NCBI RefSeq assembly: GCF_000424685.1
Contig: NZ_AUKJ01000021.1
Coordinates: 62,001-126,000 of the forward strand
Origin: Methylococcus capsulatus str. Texas = ATCC 19069
GTDB lineage: Bacteria; Pseudomonadota; Gammaproteobacteria; Methylococcales; Methylococcaceae
Direction of reading: 5' to 3'
Length of the DNA stretch: 64,000 nt
The notes beneath the pieces are model-generated. The model ran no database searches, was not told the DNA's origin, and saw nothing but the letters and a program-made list of their open reading frames with translations. Of this stretch, positions 26,747-37,295 are shown piece by piece. Numbering within the stretch: the stretch's first letter is position 1; the number at the start of each line of letters is the position of its first letter. The position numbers and the translations under genes are program-made.

Positions 26747-28627
26747 ATGGACCGAACCAAATCGAAATCTTCCGGATTCCTGACCCTGTCCGCCGGCGCC
26801 CTGGGGGTGGTCTACGGCGACATCGGCACCAGCCCGCTGTACACCGTGCGGGAAATCTTCGGCGGCGCTTACGCGATCCAGCTGACACAGGAGAACATCC
26901 TGGGCGCGCTCTCCCTGATCTTCTGGGCTCTGTTCATCATCGTGGCCGTGAAATACGTGGTGTTCGTCATGCATGCGGACAATCACGGCGAAGGCGGCAT
27001 CATGGCCCTGACCGCCCTCGCGCTGCGGCAGCGGCACCGGCGCAAGCACCGGGCCTGGATCATCTCCCTGGGTCTCTTCGGCACGGCGCTTTTCTATGGC
27101 GACGGGATGATCACGCCCGCCATTTCGGTGCTCGGCGCGATGGAGGGCTTGGGGATAGCCACTGCGGCGCTGTCGCACTACGTGGTTCCGGCTTCGATCC
27201 TGATCCTGCTGGCGCTGTTCCTGATCCAGCGACGGGGAACCGAACGCGTCGGTCGATTGTTCGGCCCCATCATGCTGCTGTGGTTCCTCTCCATCGGCAC
27301 GTTGGGTTTCGTCAGTCTGCGGCAGACGCCGGAGGTGCTCGCCGCCCTCAATCCGCTCCATGGATTCCGGTTTCTCACCGCCCACCAGGGTCTGGGCTTC
27401 GCGGCGCTGGGCGCGGTGGTGCTGGCGGTCACAGGGGCCGAAGCGCTGTACGCCGACATGGGCCATTTCGGCAAAGCCCCGATCCGCGTCACCTGGTTCG
27501 CCGTGGTATTTCCGAGCCTCATCCTGAACTACCTCGGCCAGGGTGCCCTGCTGATCCGCAACCCCGAAGCGGTGCAGAATCCGTTCTATCTGCTGGTGCC
27601 GGAATGGGCACTCTATCCGATGATCGGACTGGCCACGGCCGCCACCGTGATCGCCTCGCAGGCGGTCATTTCTGGCGCATTCTCACTCACCCATCAGGCC
27701 ATCCAGCTCGATTACCTGCCACGTCAACGCATGGTCCACACTTCGGAATCCGAACGGGGCCAGATCTATGCCCCGGCGGTGAACCGCCTGCTCCTGGTCT
27801 CAGTGCTGGCCCTGGTGCTGGCGTTCGGCTCCTCCTCCCGCCTCGCCTCGGCCTACGGTCTGGCCGTGGTCGGCACCATGGTGGTGACCACCCTGCTGGC
27901 CCTGGTCGTGGCCCACGACACCTGGCGCTGGCCGGGCCTGGCGCTGCTCGTCACCGGCGCGGTCCTGCTGTCCGTCGACCTGTCGTTCCTGACGGCCAAT
28001 CTGGCCAAGCTCGGCGACGGCGGCTGGATTCCTCTGAGCCTGGGGCTGATTCTGGCCACTGTCATGTCGACCTGGAAAAAAGGCCGCGACGTCCTGTTCG
28101 CCCGCCTGCAACAGGAGTCCGAATCCCTGAGCCGGTTCCTGCAGCGGCTGACCGACGAGCCGCCGCCGTTCCGGCCGGTCGGCACCGCGATCTTCCTGAC
28201 CGCCCGCAACCTCAGCCTGCCCTTCGCCCTGCTACGCAACTACGAGCACAACCAGGTGATCCACCAGCGGGTGATCCTGCTCACCATGACCACGCTCGAC
28301 AAGCCCTACGCGGCGGAAAAGGAAAAGATCACCATCGAGGCACTGGAGCACAATTTTTTCCGCATCACGACCCGCTTCGGCTTCATGGAGCGCCCCAACG
28401 TGCTGCGCATGCTGAACCTTTGCCGCCATGCCGGGCTGCACATCGATCTGGAACAGACCACGTTCTTCCTGGGCCGGGAAACGCTGATCCGCTCCGCCGA
28501 GCGGGGTCTGAACCGCTGGGAAGAAGTGCTGTTCATCTCCATGTTCCGCAACGCCTACAATCCGACCGGCTACTTCAAGCTGCCGGTGGACCGGGTGGTG
28601 GAACTCGGCACCGTCATCGCGATATGA
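26747..28627 (+). CDS. kup: Kup-type potassium uptake protein
   Basis: 626 residues, normal for Kup. It opens with LSAGALGVVYGDIGTSPLYT, the family signature. About twelve membrane helices follow (GDGMITPAISVLGAMEG, GAEALYADMGHFGKAPIRV), then a soluble C-terminal domain of about 160 residues (LEHNFFRITTRFGFMERPNV). It brings in potassium with protons. It lies 75 bases after the PII-like gene on the same strand, so readthrough is possible but a functional link is not evident. Its end overlaps the convergent ZIP gene by 14 bases. Confidence 0.95.
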   Translation: MDRTKSKSSGFLTLSAGALGVVYGDIGTSPLYTVREIFGGAYAIQLTQENILGALSLIFWALFIIVAVKYVVFVMHADNHGEGGIMALTALALRQRHRRKHRAWIISLGLFGTALFYGDGMITPAISVLGAMEGLGIATAALSHYVVPASILILLALFLIQRRGTERVGRLFGPIMLLWFLSIGTLGFVSLRQTPEVLAALNPLHGFRFLTAHQGLGFAALGAVVLAVTGAEALYADMGHFGKAPIRVTWFAVVFPSLILNYLGQGALLIRNPEAVQNPFYLLVPEWALYPMIGLATAATVIASQAVISGAFSLTHQAIQLDYLPRQRMVHTSESERGQIYAPAVNRLLLVSVLALVLAFGSSSRLASAYGLAVVGTMVVTTLLALVVAHDTWRWPGLALLVTGAVLLSVDLSFLTANLAKLGDGGWIPLSLGLILATVMSTWKKGRDVLFARLQQESESLSRFLQRLTDEPPPFRPVGTAIFLTARNLSLPFALLRNYEHNQVIHQRVILLTMTTLDKPYAAEKEKITIEALEHNFFRITTRFGFMERPNVLRMLNLCRHAGLHIDLEQTTFFLGRETLIRSAERGLNRWEEVLFISMFRNAYNPTGYFKLPVDRVVELGTVIAI

Positions 28628-29432
28628 CGGAAGCCGTCTCCGGCGTGTCCGGATGCATGCCTTCGGCCCAATGGTTGACCATCACGATCAGAGCAATGCC
28701 CGCCGCGATCATCGCGAGCTGCTGAAGAGCGGCGGAGAGGTGCGTCCGGCGGTGCAGAGAGGGGATCAGGTCGGCGACGGCGACATAGATGAAGCTGGAG
28801 GCGGCCAGCGCCAGCACGTAAGGCAGTACGCCGTTCATCCGCTCCAGCGCGAAATAGGCTGCCACCCCGCCCACCACCGTCCCCAGGCTGGCCATCAGGT
28901 TGTACCACAGCGCACGGCCCCGGCCGTAGCCGCTTTGCAACAGAATGGCGAAATCCCCCACCTCCTGCGGAATCTCGTGGGCGGCGACAGCCAGGGCGGT
29001 GACGATGCCGAGCCGGATGTCGGTCAGGAAAGCCGCCGCAATCAGCACGCCATCGACCAGATTGTGGATCGCATCACCGATGACGATGAGCGTACCGGCA
29101 GGCTGGTGGAAATGGCCCTCGCCGTGTGTCTCGCAGTCGCCGGCATGACAATGGCGCCACAGCAGCAGCTTTTCCAGGATGAAGAAGCCGAGGATACCCG
29201 CCAGTACCGTGGCGAACAGCATCTCGACGTTGCCGACGCCGACGCCTTGGGCTGCCTCCGGAATGAGATGCAGGAACGCCACGCTGAGCAGGGACCCCAG
29301 GGCGAAACTGACGCCATGCGGCAGAAGGTGCGGGTGATGGTCTTCCGGAATGAGCAGGAACAGCGAAGCGGCAATGACGCTGAGCACACCGCCCAGCAGA
29401 GAAAACAGCAGAATCCAGAGTAATACGCTCAT
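28614..29432 (-). CDS. ZIP-family metal transporter
   Basis: 272 residues with about eight membrane helices. Transport-site motifs are both intact: HNLVDGVLIAAAF in TM4 and HEIPQEVGDFAIL in TM5, the binuclear metal centre of ZIP proteins. A histidine/cysteine-rich loop lies before TM4 (WRHCHAGDCETHGEGHFH), the usual metal-gathering segment. ZIPs bring zinc or related divalent metals into the cytoplasm. It is next to, but transcribed against, the metal exporter and Kup genes. The start is the first Met (MSVLLWILLFSLLGG). Confidence 0.92.
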   Translation of the reverse strand: MSVLLWILLFSLLGGVLSVIAASLFLLIPEDHHPHLLPHGVSFALGSLLSVAFLHLIPEAAQGVGVGNVEMLFATVLAGILGFFILEKLLLWRHCHAGDCETHGEGHFHQPAGTLIVIGDAIHNLVDGVLIAAAFLTDIRLGIVTALAVAAHEIPQEVGDFAILLQSGYGRGRALWYNLMASLGTVVGGVAAYFALERMNGVLPYVLALAASSFIYVAVADLIPSLHRRTHLSAALQQLAMIAAGIALIVMVNHWAEGMHPDTPETASVISR

Positions 29433-29455
29433 CGGCGAAAAACGTTCGAAGGTGT

Positions 29456-30178
29456 TTAGCGGTCGCGCCAGACGAGCGTGGCCATCCGGCCCGTCACTCC
29501 ATCGCGCCGGTAGGAGAAAAAGCGGCTTTCGTCGCTATAGGTGCACCAGTGACCGCCGTAGACGTCGCTGATACCGAGGCGCCGAAGGCGCAGCCGGGCG
29601 AGCAGATAAATATCGGCCAGCCAGCGGCCATTATCGCCGGGCCGGAAGGCCGCGTCACTTTCGGCATCCCGCGACAGGAACACGGCACGCACTTCGTCGC
29701 CGACTTCGAAGGCTTCCGGCCCGATCGCCGGACCGAGCCAGGCCAGCAGATCGGACGTACCCAAGGCCGCGACCGCCCGCTCGATCACACCGTCCGCCAG
29801 CCCCCGCCAGCCGGCATGCACCGCGGCCAGGCCCGCCCCGTCGCGGGTGCACAGCAAGACCGGCAGGCAGTCGGCGGTCATCACCGCGCACACCACCCCG
29901 GCGTTCCAGGTATAGCTGGCATCCGCCTCGGGTTCGGCCTCCCGGCCGGCTTCCACCGCTTCGTTCCCATGTACCTGACGCAGCCAGGCGGGTTCCGCCG
30001 GCAGCCCCAAATCGCGGCGTAACAACGCGCGGTTCGCGGCAACCGCGGCCGGATCGTCGCCGACATGGGACCCGAGATTCAGGCCGGCATAGACGCCCGC
30101 GCTCACCCCCGCCGGGCGCAGGGTCGATGCCGCCCGCACGCCCGGCGGCGCCGGCCAGTCGGGCTCGAGCCAGAGCAT
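29456..30178 (-). CDS. pgeF: Peptidoglycan editing factor / purine nucleoside phosphorylase YfiH (laccase-domain)
   Basis: 240 residues of the YfiH/PgeF family. Conserved blocks: AGLNLGSHVGDDPAAVAANR, WLRQVHGNEAV, VMTADCLPVLLCTRDG with the metal cysteine, AAVHAGWRGLADGVIERAV, and the C-terminal YSYRRDG-like FFSYRRDGVTGRMATLVW. The zinc site is made by His (QVHG), Cys (ADC) and His (VHAGW). Members have been shown to edit muropeptide precursors and to phosphorylyse purine nucleosides. ATG 30178 overlaps the rluD stop in TGATG, the typical rluD-pgeF coupling. Confidence 0.92.
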   Translation of the reverse strand: MLWLEPDWPAPPGVRAASTLRPAGVSAGVYAGLNLGSHVGDDPAAVAANRALLRRDLGLPAEPAWLRQVHGNEAVEAGREAEPEADASYTWNAGVVCAVMTADCLPVLLCTRDGAGLAAVHAGWRGLADGVIERAVAALGTSDLLAWLGPAIGPEAFEVGDEVRAVFLSRDAESDAAFRPGDNGRWLADIYLLARLRLRRLGISDVYGGHWCTYSDESRFFSYRRDGVTGRMATLVWRDR

Positions 30179-31125
30179 CACCCCAGGCTCCGCAGGAGAC
30201 GAAGCAAGGCGTCGAAATCCGGTGGCAACGGCGATTCCCAAGCCATCTCCCCGCCCTTCTCCGGATGAATCAGCCCCAGCCGCGCCGCATGCAGGGCCTG
30301 CCGGCGAAACCCGCGCAAGGCATCGATCAGCACTGGATCGGCGGCGGCCGGGATGCGTGCACGGCCGCCATAAACCGGATCTCCGACCAGGGGATGATGC
30401 AGATGCGCCATGTGGACCCGGATCTGATGGGTCCGCCCGGTTTCCAGCCGCACCCGCAGCAAAGTATGGTGCAAGAAACGCTCCTCCACCCGGTAATGGG
30501 TCACCGATTCCCTGCCGTCCGGACGCACGGCGAAGCGTTTGCGGTCCGCGGGGTGCCGCCCGATCGGCTCGTCCACCGTCGCCCCGGCTGTGACCATCCC
30601 CTGGACCAGGGCCAGGTATTCACGGTTCACGCTCCGGTCCTTGAGCTGATCCACCAGGGATTTGTGCGCCTCCAGCGTACGGGCGACCACCAGCAGGCCG
30701 CTGGTGTCCTTGTCCAGCCGGTGCACGATGCCGCAGCGGGGGATCGCCGCGAGCGCCGGATCGAGGTGCAGCAGGGCATTCTGCAGCGTGCCGGCCGGGT
30801 GCCCCGCCGCGGGATGCACCACCAGGCCGGCGGGCTTGTCGATGACGAAGATAGACTCGTCGGCATGCACGACAGTGAGAGGGATCGCTTCGGCCTCGCA
30901 CTCCACGGCCGCATCGGCCTCCGCCCGCAGTTCGACGCGCTCGCCGCCGAGCAGTTTCTGGCGGGGCGCCACTTGAATGCCGTCCAGCAGTGCATGGCCG
31001 TCCTTGATCCAGGTCTGCAGGCGGGCGCGGGAAAAGTCCGGAAACAGTACTGCCAGCGCCTGGTCCAGCCGCAAACCGGCCAGATGATGTGGAATTTCGG
31101 TCGTCAGGATTCGGCTTCGGGTCAC
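30178..31125 (-). CDS. rluD: 23S rRNA pseudouridine synthase RluD
   Basis: 315 residues from GTG 31125. The N-terminal S4-like RNA-binding domain has AGLRLDQALAVLFPDFSRARL. The catalytic domain carries the aspartate motif in GIVHRLDKDTSGLLVVARTL, plus FVIDKPAGLVVHPAAG and LETGRTHQIRVHMAHLHHPLVGDPVYGG. It makes pseudouridines in helix 69 of 23S rRNA. The gene faces away from bamD, an arrangement conserved in many gammaproteobacteria. An in-frame ATG at 31200 would run almost into bamD, so the GTG fits family length better. Confidence 0.92.
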   Translation of the reverse strand: MTRSRILTTEIPHHLAGLRLDQALAVLFPDFSRARLQTWIKDGHALLDGIQVAPRQKLLGGERVELRAEADAAVECEAEAIPLTVVHADESIFVIDKPAGLVVHPAAGHPAGTLQNALLHLDPALAAIPRCGIVHRLDKDTSGLLVVARTLEAHKSLVDQLKDRSVNREYLALVQGMVTAGATVDEPIGRHPADRKRFAVRPDGRESVTHYRVEERFLHHTLLRVRLETGRTHQIRVHMAHLHHPLVGDPVYGGRARIPAAADPVLIDALRGFRRQALHAARLGLIHPEKGGEMAWESPLPPDFDALLRLLRSLG

Positions 31126-31226
31126 GGTAAAGGTGAGGAGGAAAAGGTCTGTGAATAGGTTATACTGCGTGGCCTTTCGCATGGCTGACGCGCCCGTCAA
31201 TCGCTCACACGAGGTAGTTCCCCCCC

Positions 31227-32087
31227 ATGGGCTTCCCCCGCAGCATCGTACTGATCGCCGCCCTGCTGGGAGGCGCGGTATCCGGACTCACCGCCTGCTC
31301 CAGCTTCCCGTTCTGGTCGGCGGGCAAGGAAGAAGACACGGACATCAAGGATGAGCATGCCGACTGGGGCCCGGCCCAGTTCTACGCCGAAGCCAAACAC
31401 GCGATGATGGACGGCTCCTACGACAAAGCCATCAAATTATACGAGAAACTGGAGGCCCGTTATCCGTTCGGCGACTATGCCACCCAGGCCCAGATCGACG
31501 TGGCCTTCTGCTATTACAAGAACAACGAGCCCGAATCGGCCATCGCTGCGGTCGACCGCTTCATCAAGCTCAACCCGACCGAACCCCATGTCGATTACGC
31601 CTATTACCTACGGGGCCTCATCAACTACAACCGCGGCATCGGCTTCATCGACCGCTGGCTGCCCACCGATTCCTCTCAGCGCGACCCGGGCTCCGCGCGC
31701 GACGCCTACAATGATTTCGAGACCCTGCTCAACAAGTTCCCGAACAGCGTCTACCGCGAAGACGCCAGACAGCGCGCGATCGCCCTGCGCAACAACCTGG
31801 CGATGTACGACATCCATGTGGCCGACTACTACATGCGGCGCCGGGCCTACGTGGCGGCGATCCGGCGGTCGGCGGAAGTGGTCCAGAAGTACCAACGGAC
31901 CCAGGCCATCCCCCACGCGCTCAGGATCATGGAAGACGCCTACCGCCAGCTCGACATGCCGCAGATGGCCGATGACATCGCCCGCGTCTATGCCCTGAAT
32001 TATGCCGAAGGCCGCCTGAGCAAGGACGAGGATTACGAACGCACGGTCATGGAGGAAGTATGGGACTTCATCGGCTTCGACAAATGA
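31227..32087 (+). CDS. bamD: Outer membrane protein assembly lipoprotein BamD
   Basis: 286 residues with lipobox LTAC (Cys24), so anchored in the outer membrane facing the periplasm. Tetratricopeptide-like repeats follow: QFYAEAKHAMMDGSYDKAIK, EARYPFGDYATQAQIDVAFC, YKNNEPESAIAAVDRFIKLN, YNDFETLLNKFPNSVYREDA and the late DIHVADYYMRRRAYVAAIRR. The order and motifs match BamD, the essential partner of BamA in beta-barrel insertion. The divergent start with rluD lies about 100 bases away. It overlaps the PfkB kinase gene by four bases. Confidence 0.93.
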   Translation: MGFPRSIVLIAALLGGAVSGLTACSSFPFWSAGKEEDTDIKDEHADWGPAQFYAEAKHAMMDGSYDKAIKLYEKLEARYPFGDYATQAQIDVAFCYYKNNEPESAIAAVDRFIKLNPTEPHVDYAYYLRGLINYNRGIGFIDRWLPTDSSQRDPGSARDAYNDFETLLNKFPNSVYREDARQRAIALRNNLAMYDIHVADYYMRRRAYVAAIRRSAEVVQKYQRTQAIPHALRIMEDAYRQLDMPQMADDIARVYALNYAEGRLSKDEDYERTVMEEVWDFIGFDK

Positions 32088-33004
32088 CAACGAGGCCCCT
32101 TGACGTCCTCTGCATCGGCCATGCCTCGTTCGATCTGGTCTTCTCCGTCCCGCACCATCCGGCCGCGGACGAGAAGATCGTCGCCGACGCGCTGCTGGCC
32201 TGCGGCGGCGGCCCCGCCGCCAACGCCGCCGTGACCGTGGCCCGGTTGGGACGGAAAGCCGGCTTCGCCGGATACCTCGGCATGGATCTCTACGGCGAAC
32301 GCCATCTGGAGGAACTGCGCGCGGCGGGTATCGATACGCGGGCGGTGGTCCGCGGCTCTTCCCCGACGCCGCTGTCGGTCGTGCTGGTCAAACCGGACGG
32401 CAGGCGTGCCCTGGTCAACCACAAGGGCGACACCCGGCCTCTCCCTCCGCAAGCTTTTGTTCCTCCTGCGACGCCTGCGCGCTGCATCCTCTTCGACGGT
32501 CATGAACCCGATCTTTCGGAACCGGCCCTGGCCTGGGCGCGGACCCACGATGCCGCCACCGTCCTGGATGCGGGCTCTCTGCATGGCGGCAGCGAATGGC
32601 TCATGTTCCGGGTCGGCCATCTCGTCGCCTCGGAAAAATTTGCCGCACAATGGCTGGGTAGAAACGATCCGGAACGGGCTCTGGCCGCTCTGGCGGAACA
32701 CTCGCCCTGTGTGGTCATCACGCTGGGTGAGCACGGCCTGATCTGGCGCCGCGGCGCGGAATCCGGAAGGCTGCCGGCCTTTCCGGTCGAGGCGGTGGAC
32801 ACCACCGGCGCCGGCGATGTCTTCCATGGCGCCTACGCCGCGGGTCTCGCCGCCGGCATGGACTGGCCGGAGATGCTGCGCTACGCCAGCGCCGCCGGAG
32901 CGCTTTGCTGCACGAGGCTGGGCGCACGGCCGGGCATACCGTCCGGTGCCGAGGTGGAGCGGCTACTCGCCGGCTATGGCTCGAAACCGCAGGTGATGGG
33001 ATAA
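32084..33004 (+). CDS. PfkB-family carbohydrate kinase
   Basis: 306 residues. The N-terminal LDVLCIGHASFDLVFSV and the glycine-rich CGGGPAANAAVTVARLGRKA (PfkB signature 1) are followed by the C-terminal signature VDTTGAGDVFHGAYAAGLA, holding the catalytic Asp of the anion hole. This is a ribokinase-like sugar or nucleoside kinase; GGPAANAAV is like sulfofructose/ribokinase relatives, but the substrate cannot be set. The start codon overlaps the bamD stop (ATGA), and its 3' end overlaps the convergent nadE by 31 bases. Confidence 0.87.
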   Translation: MTTRPLDVLCIGHASFDLVFSVPHHPAADEKIVADALLACGGGPAANAAVTVARLGRKAGFAGYLGMDLYGERHLEELRAAGIDTRAVVRGSSPTPLSVVLVKPDGRRALVNHKGDTRPLPPQAFVPPATPARCILFDGHEPDLSEPALAWARTHDAATVLDAGSLHGGSEWLMFRVGHLVASEKFAAQWLGRNDPERALAALAEHSPCVVITLGEHGLIWRRGAESGRLPAFPVEAVDTTGAGDVFHGAYAAGLAAGMDWPEMLRYASAAGALCCTRLGARPGIPSGAEVERLLAGYGSKPQVMG

Positions 33005-34593
33005 CGCCGTTCGCGGCCGAAGGCGCGGCGGGTGATCTTGATGCCCGGCGGCGCCTGGCGGCGCTTGTACTCGTTGCGATCCACCAGCCGGACCACCCGC
33101 CGCACCACGTCTTCCGGGTAACCTGCGGCCACTATCTCGGCGATCGAACGGTCCTGCTCGACATACAGGGCCAGGATCGGATCGAGCACGGCATAAGGCG
33201 GCAGCGAATCCTCATCTTTCTGATCCGGCCGCAGTTCAGCCGAGGGCGGGCGCTCGATCACCCGTGGCGGAATGACCGCTGAAATCGCATTGCGGTACTC
33301 GGCCAGCCGGTAGACCAGCAACTTGGACACGTCCTTGAGCGGCGCAAATCCACCTGCCATGTCGCCGTAGAGGGTGGCGTAGCCGACGCTCATCTCGCTT
33401 TTATTGCCGGTGGTCAGCAGAATCCGGCCCTGCTTGTTGGACAGGGCCATCAGGATGACGCCGCGGCAGCGCGCCTGGATGTTTTCTTCCGTGACGTCCG
33501 CCGGCGCTCCGGCGAACGGTCCCGCCAAGAGTTCCAGAAAGCTCCTGAACACAGGCTCGATCGGAATCAGATGCCAGGCCACGGCCAGGGTCTCGGCCTC
33601 CTGACGCGCGTCCTCGATGCTGATGTCCGCCGTGTAACGTGAGGGCATCAGCACCGCTTCGACCCGATCCGCCCCAAGCGCATCGACCGCCAACGCCAGG
33701 GTCAGCGCCGAATCAATGCCGCCGGAGAGCCCCAGCACTGCGCCGCGGAATCCGTTCTTCCCGACGTAATCGCGGATCCCCGTCACCAACGCGGCGTAAA
33801 CGCTCTCAACCTCCCCCATGGGCTCGACCAGCCTAGCTGGCAGGGGATTCACCCCGTCTTCATCGACGGTAAATCCGACCGCGTCCAGCGTTTCGCCGAA
33901 CTGCGGTGCCCGATAGACCAGCCCGCCTGCGGCATCCATCACGAACGAGCCGCCATCGAACACCAGTTCGTCCTGTCCACCCACCAGATTGGTGTACACC
34001 AGCGGCACCCTCGCCGCGGCGATGCGTTCGCGTACCACGTGCTCGCGCTCCACCGATTTGCCGACATGGAAGGGCGAAGCGTTCAGGTTCAGCACCAGCC
34101 TGGCACCCGCCGCCGCGGCCTGTTCGACCGGTCCGGGAAACCAGACGTCCTCGCAGATGGTCAGCCCCACCGGCACGCCCCGGAGGTCGAACACACAAGG
34201 CGCGCTGCCCGGCAGAAAATGCCGTTTCTCGTCGAATACGCCGTAGTTGGGCAGGATCTGTTTGCGGTAAACCTTGTGGATGCCGCCGTCGCGCAGCACC
34301 GCCGCACTGTTGAAGGGCAGACCGTCGTGCCGCTCCGGAAAACCGACGATCACATCGATCCCGCGCACCCGTTCGGCCAGGGCCTTCAGCGCCGTCTCCA
34401 CGGCGGTCAGGAAATCGGGACGCAAGATGAGGTCATCGGGCGGATAACCGGCCAGGGCGAGCTCCGGGAACACCACGGCGTGGGCTCCCAGCTCGTCACG
34501 TGCACGGACCGCGGCGGCAAGCACCCGGTCGGCATTCCCCCCGACGTCACCGACGAGGAAATCGAGTTGGGCGATGGCGATACGGAGATTCAA
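32974..34593 (-). CDS. nadE: Glutamine-dependent NAD(+) synthetase
   Basis: 539 residues with two fused parts. A nitrilase-type glutaminase domain (1-265) has the triad Glu44 (VFPELALAGYPP), Lys111 (VYRKQILPNYG) and Cys147 (TICEDVWFPG). The NAD synthetase domain (265-539) has the ATP-pyrophosphatase loop SGGIDSALT at 290-298 and TGNKSEMSVGYATLYGDMAGG. It amidates nicotinate adenine dinucleotide to NAD using ammonia channelled from glutamine. It lies 37 bases after sucD on the same strand, probably one transcript. Confidence 0.95.
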   Translation of the reverse strand: MNLRIAIAQLDFLVGDVGGNADRVLAAAVRARDELGAHAVVFPELALAGYPPDDLILRPDFLTAVETALKALAERVRGIDVIVGFPERHDGLPFNSAAVLRDGGIHKVYRKQILPNYGVFDEKRHFLPGSAPCVFDLRGVPVGLTICEDVWFPGPVEQAAAAGARLVLNLNASPFHVGKSVEREHVVRERIAAARVPLVYTNLVGGQDELVFDGGSFVMDAAGGLVYRAPQFGETLDAVGFTVDEDGVNPLPARLVEPMGEVESVYAALVTGIRDYVGKNGFRGAVLGLSGGIDSALTLALAVDALGADRVEAVLMPSRYTADISIEDARQEAETLAVAWHLIPIEPVFRSFLELLAGPFAGAPADVTEENIQARCRGVILMALSNKQGRILLTTGNKSEMSVGYATLYGDMAGGFAPLKDVSKLLVYRLAEYRNAISAVIPPRVIERPPSAELRPDQKDEDSLPPYAVLDPILALYVEQDRSIAEIVAAGYPEDVVRRVVRLVDRNEYKRRQAPPGIKITRRAFGRERRYPITCGFEP

Positions 34594-34630
34594 GACGGTT
34601 GCGCGCCGGGCTTACGATCGGCGGTCGGCC

Positions 34631-35499
34631 TTAGTTCTTCAGCAATTCCAGCATCCGCCGCCCCATGTCGGACAGCGAATCGACCATTTCGACCCCGGCC
34701 CGGCGCATCGCCTCCACCTTACCGGCGCCGGTTCCCTTGCCGCCGGTGATGATGGCGCCGGCATGGCCCATGCGTTTGCCGGGCGGCGCGGTCAGACCCG
34801 CGATGTAGCCGACCACCGGCTTGCTGACGTGGGCTTGGATGAACTCAGCGGCATCTTCCTCGGCGCTGCCGCCGATTTCGCCTACCATGATGATGCCGGC
34901 GGTGTCCGGGTCCTCCTCGAACATACCGAGCACATCGATGAAATCCAGCCCCTTGATCGGATCACCGCCGATGCCGACGCAGGTGCTCTGGCCCAGGCCG
35001 ACCCGGGTGGTCTGGTAGACGGCCTCGTAGGTCAGGGTCCCGGAACGCGAGACGATGCCGATGCTGCCCTTGCGATGGATAAATCCGGGCATGATGCCGA
35101 TCTTGCACTCGTCGGGCGTGATGATGCCCGGACAGTTCGGTCCGATCAGCACCGCATCATAGGAGGCCAGCGCCGCCTTGACCTTGAGCATGTGCAGGAC
35201 AGGGATGCCTTCGGTGATGCAGACGATCACCGAAATCCCGGCATCGGCGGCTTCGAGGATGGCATCCGCCGCGAACGGCGGGGGCACGTAGATCATGCTG
35301 GCGTTCGCGCCGGTGGCGGCGACCGCTTCGCGGACGGTGTTGAACACCGGCAGGTCCAAATGGCGGCTGCCGCCCTTGCCGGGAGTGACGCCGCCCACCA
35401 GTTGCGTGCCGTAGTCCAGGCACTGGCGGGAATGGAAAGTCGCCTGCTTGCCGGTGAAACCCTGGCAGATGACGCGGGTGTCCTTGCCGATCAGGATGC

Positions 35500-35503
<4 letters not shown>
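34631..35503 (-). CDS. sucD: Succinyl-CoA ligase alpha subunit (malate-CoA ligase alpha possible)
   Basis: 290 residues. The CoA-binding Rossmann part has [17 protein letters not shown] and [10 protein letters not shown]. The phosphohistidine is His247 in [17 protein letters not shown]. The ligase domain carries [10 protein letters not shown] and [14 protein letters not shown]. With SucC it interconverts succinyl-CoA and succinate with nucleotide formation in the TCA cycle. Methanotrophs using the serine cycle also have the close relative malate-CoA ligase (mtkB), but no serine-cycle genes are nearby, so sucD is preferred. The start overlaps the sucC stop by four bases. Confidence 0.88.
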
Positions 35504-36660
<1,157 letters not shown>

Positions 36661-36749
36661 GGATCGACCTGAATAAACTGAAGATGCGGGCTGACGACGT
36701 GAACGCCCCCGCCGTGGGCGCGGTGGTGTACCTGCACCACCGGCTGCGA

Positions 36750-36783
36750 AAAATGGAAAAGGCTCCGGCCGCGGCGGAGCCTT
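36750..36783 (-). terminator. Rho-independent terminator after the 145-residue membrane protein gene
   Basis: Perfect inverted arms AAGGCTCCG (36759-36767) and CGGAGCCTT (36775-36783) enclose a seven-base loop. Read on the minus strand, the stem is followed by TTTTCCATTTTT. It starts five bases beyond the stop codon at 36788 and isolates that gene from sucC. Confidence 0.8.
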
Positions 36784-36787
36784 CGGT

Positions 36788-37225
36788 TCAACCCTGATAC
36801 TTGGCCAGTCCCTTGAAACGTTCCAGCGCATCCTTGACCTTCCGCGCCGTTTCACCTTCCAACTCGGCGTTCTTGTAGACGCGGTCCAGGAGACCCTCCG
36901 TTACCAGAGCCTCCTTGATCCATTTCTTGGCGAAACGGTAATTGGTGGGGACGGCGGCGATTTCACCCGTGACCGGATCGCGCAGTGACACCGCCTTTTC
37001 TTCCCCTCCGGTCTCTGCTTTCTCGGCGACCGGCGCTTTCGTCTCGGCCGCGGGTTCTTCGGCTACCGGCTCAGGGGGAATTTCGGCGTGCTTCTCCACA
37101 GCCGCGTCAGGCGCACAGGCTCGGTGCGTCTCCGCCGTCGACGCCGGCCGGGACACGGTCTTGAACACCTCGTAAAGCACATAACCGACAAAAACCACGG
37201 TGAAGACAAACAGAAGCTCGGTCAT
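36788..37225 (-). CDS. Membrane-anchored protein of unknown function
   Basis: 145 residues. One hydrophobic helix at the N-terminus ([18 protein letters not shown]) is followed by a low-complexity acidic, proline/alanine/lysine linker (about 30-80; [18 protein letters not shown]). A compact, conserved-looking C-terminal domain of about 65 residues contains [20 protein letters not shown] and ends in a basic amphipathic helix ([17 protein letters not shown]). The layout is an inner-membrane tether with a cytosolic or periplasmic head. I do not recognise the family. GAGGAG lies seven bases before ATG 37225. It has its own terminator, so it is probably a single-gene transcript. Confidence 0.72.
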   Translation of the reverse strand: MTELLFVFTVVFVGYVLYEVFKTVSRPASTAETHRACAPDAAVEKHAEIPPEPVAEEPAAETKAPVAEKAETGGEEKAVSLRDPVTGEIAAVPTNYRFAKKWIKEALVTEGLLDRVYKNAELEGETARKVKDALERFKGLAKYQG

Positions 37226-37295
37226 CACGCCACTCCTCGAAATGCTTGGCGGGGTTGGTCCCCGTTCTTGTCACACGCCGGTCATCCCGGCCCTG

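Noticed and set aside
31151-31170. TATACT as a bamD promoter and its complement as an rluD promoter
   Set aside because: A -10-like box (31160-31165) is present, but no -35 element at 16-18 bases on either strand supports it.
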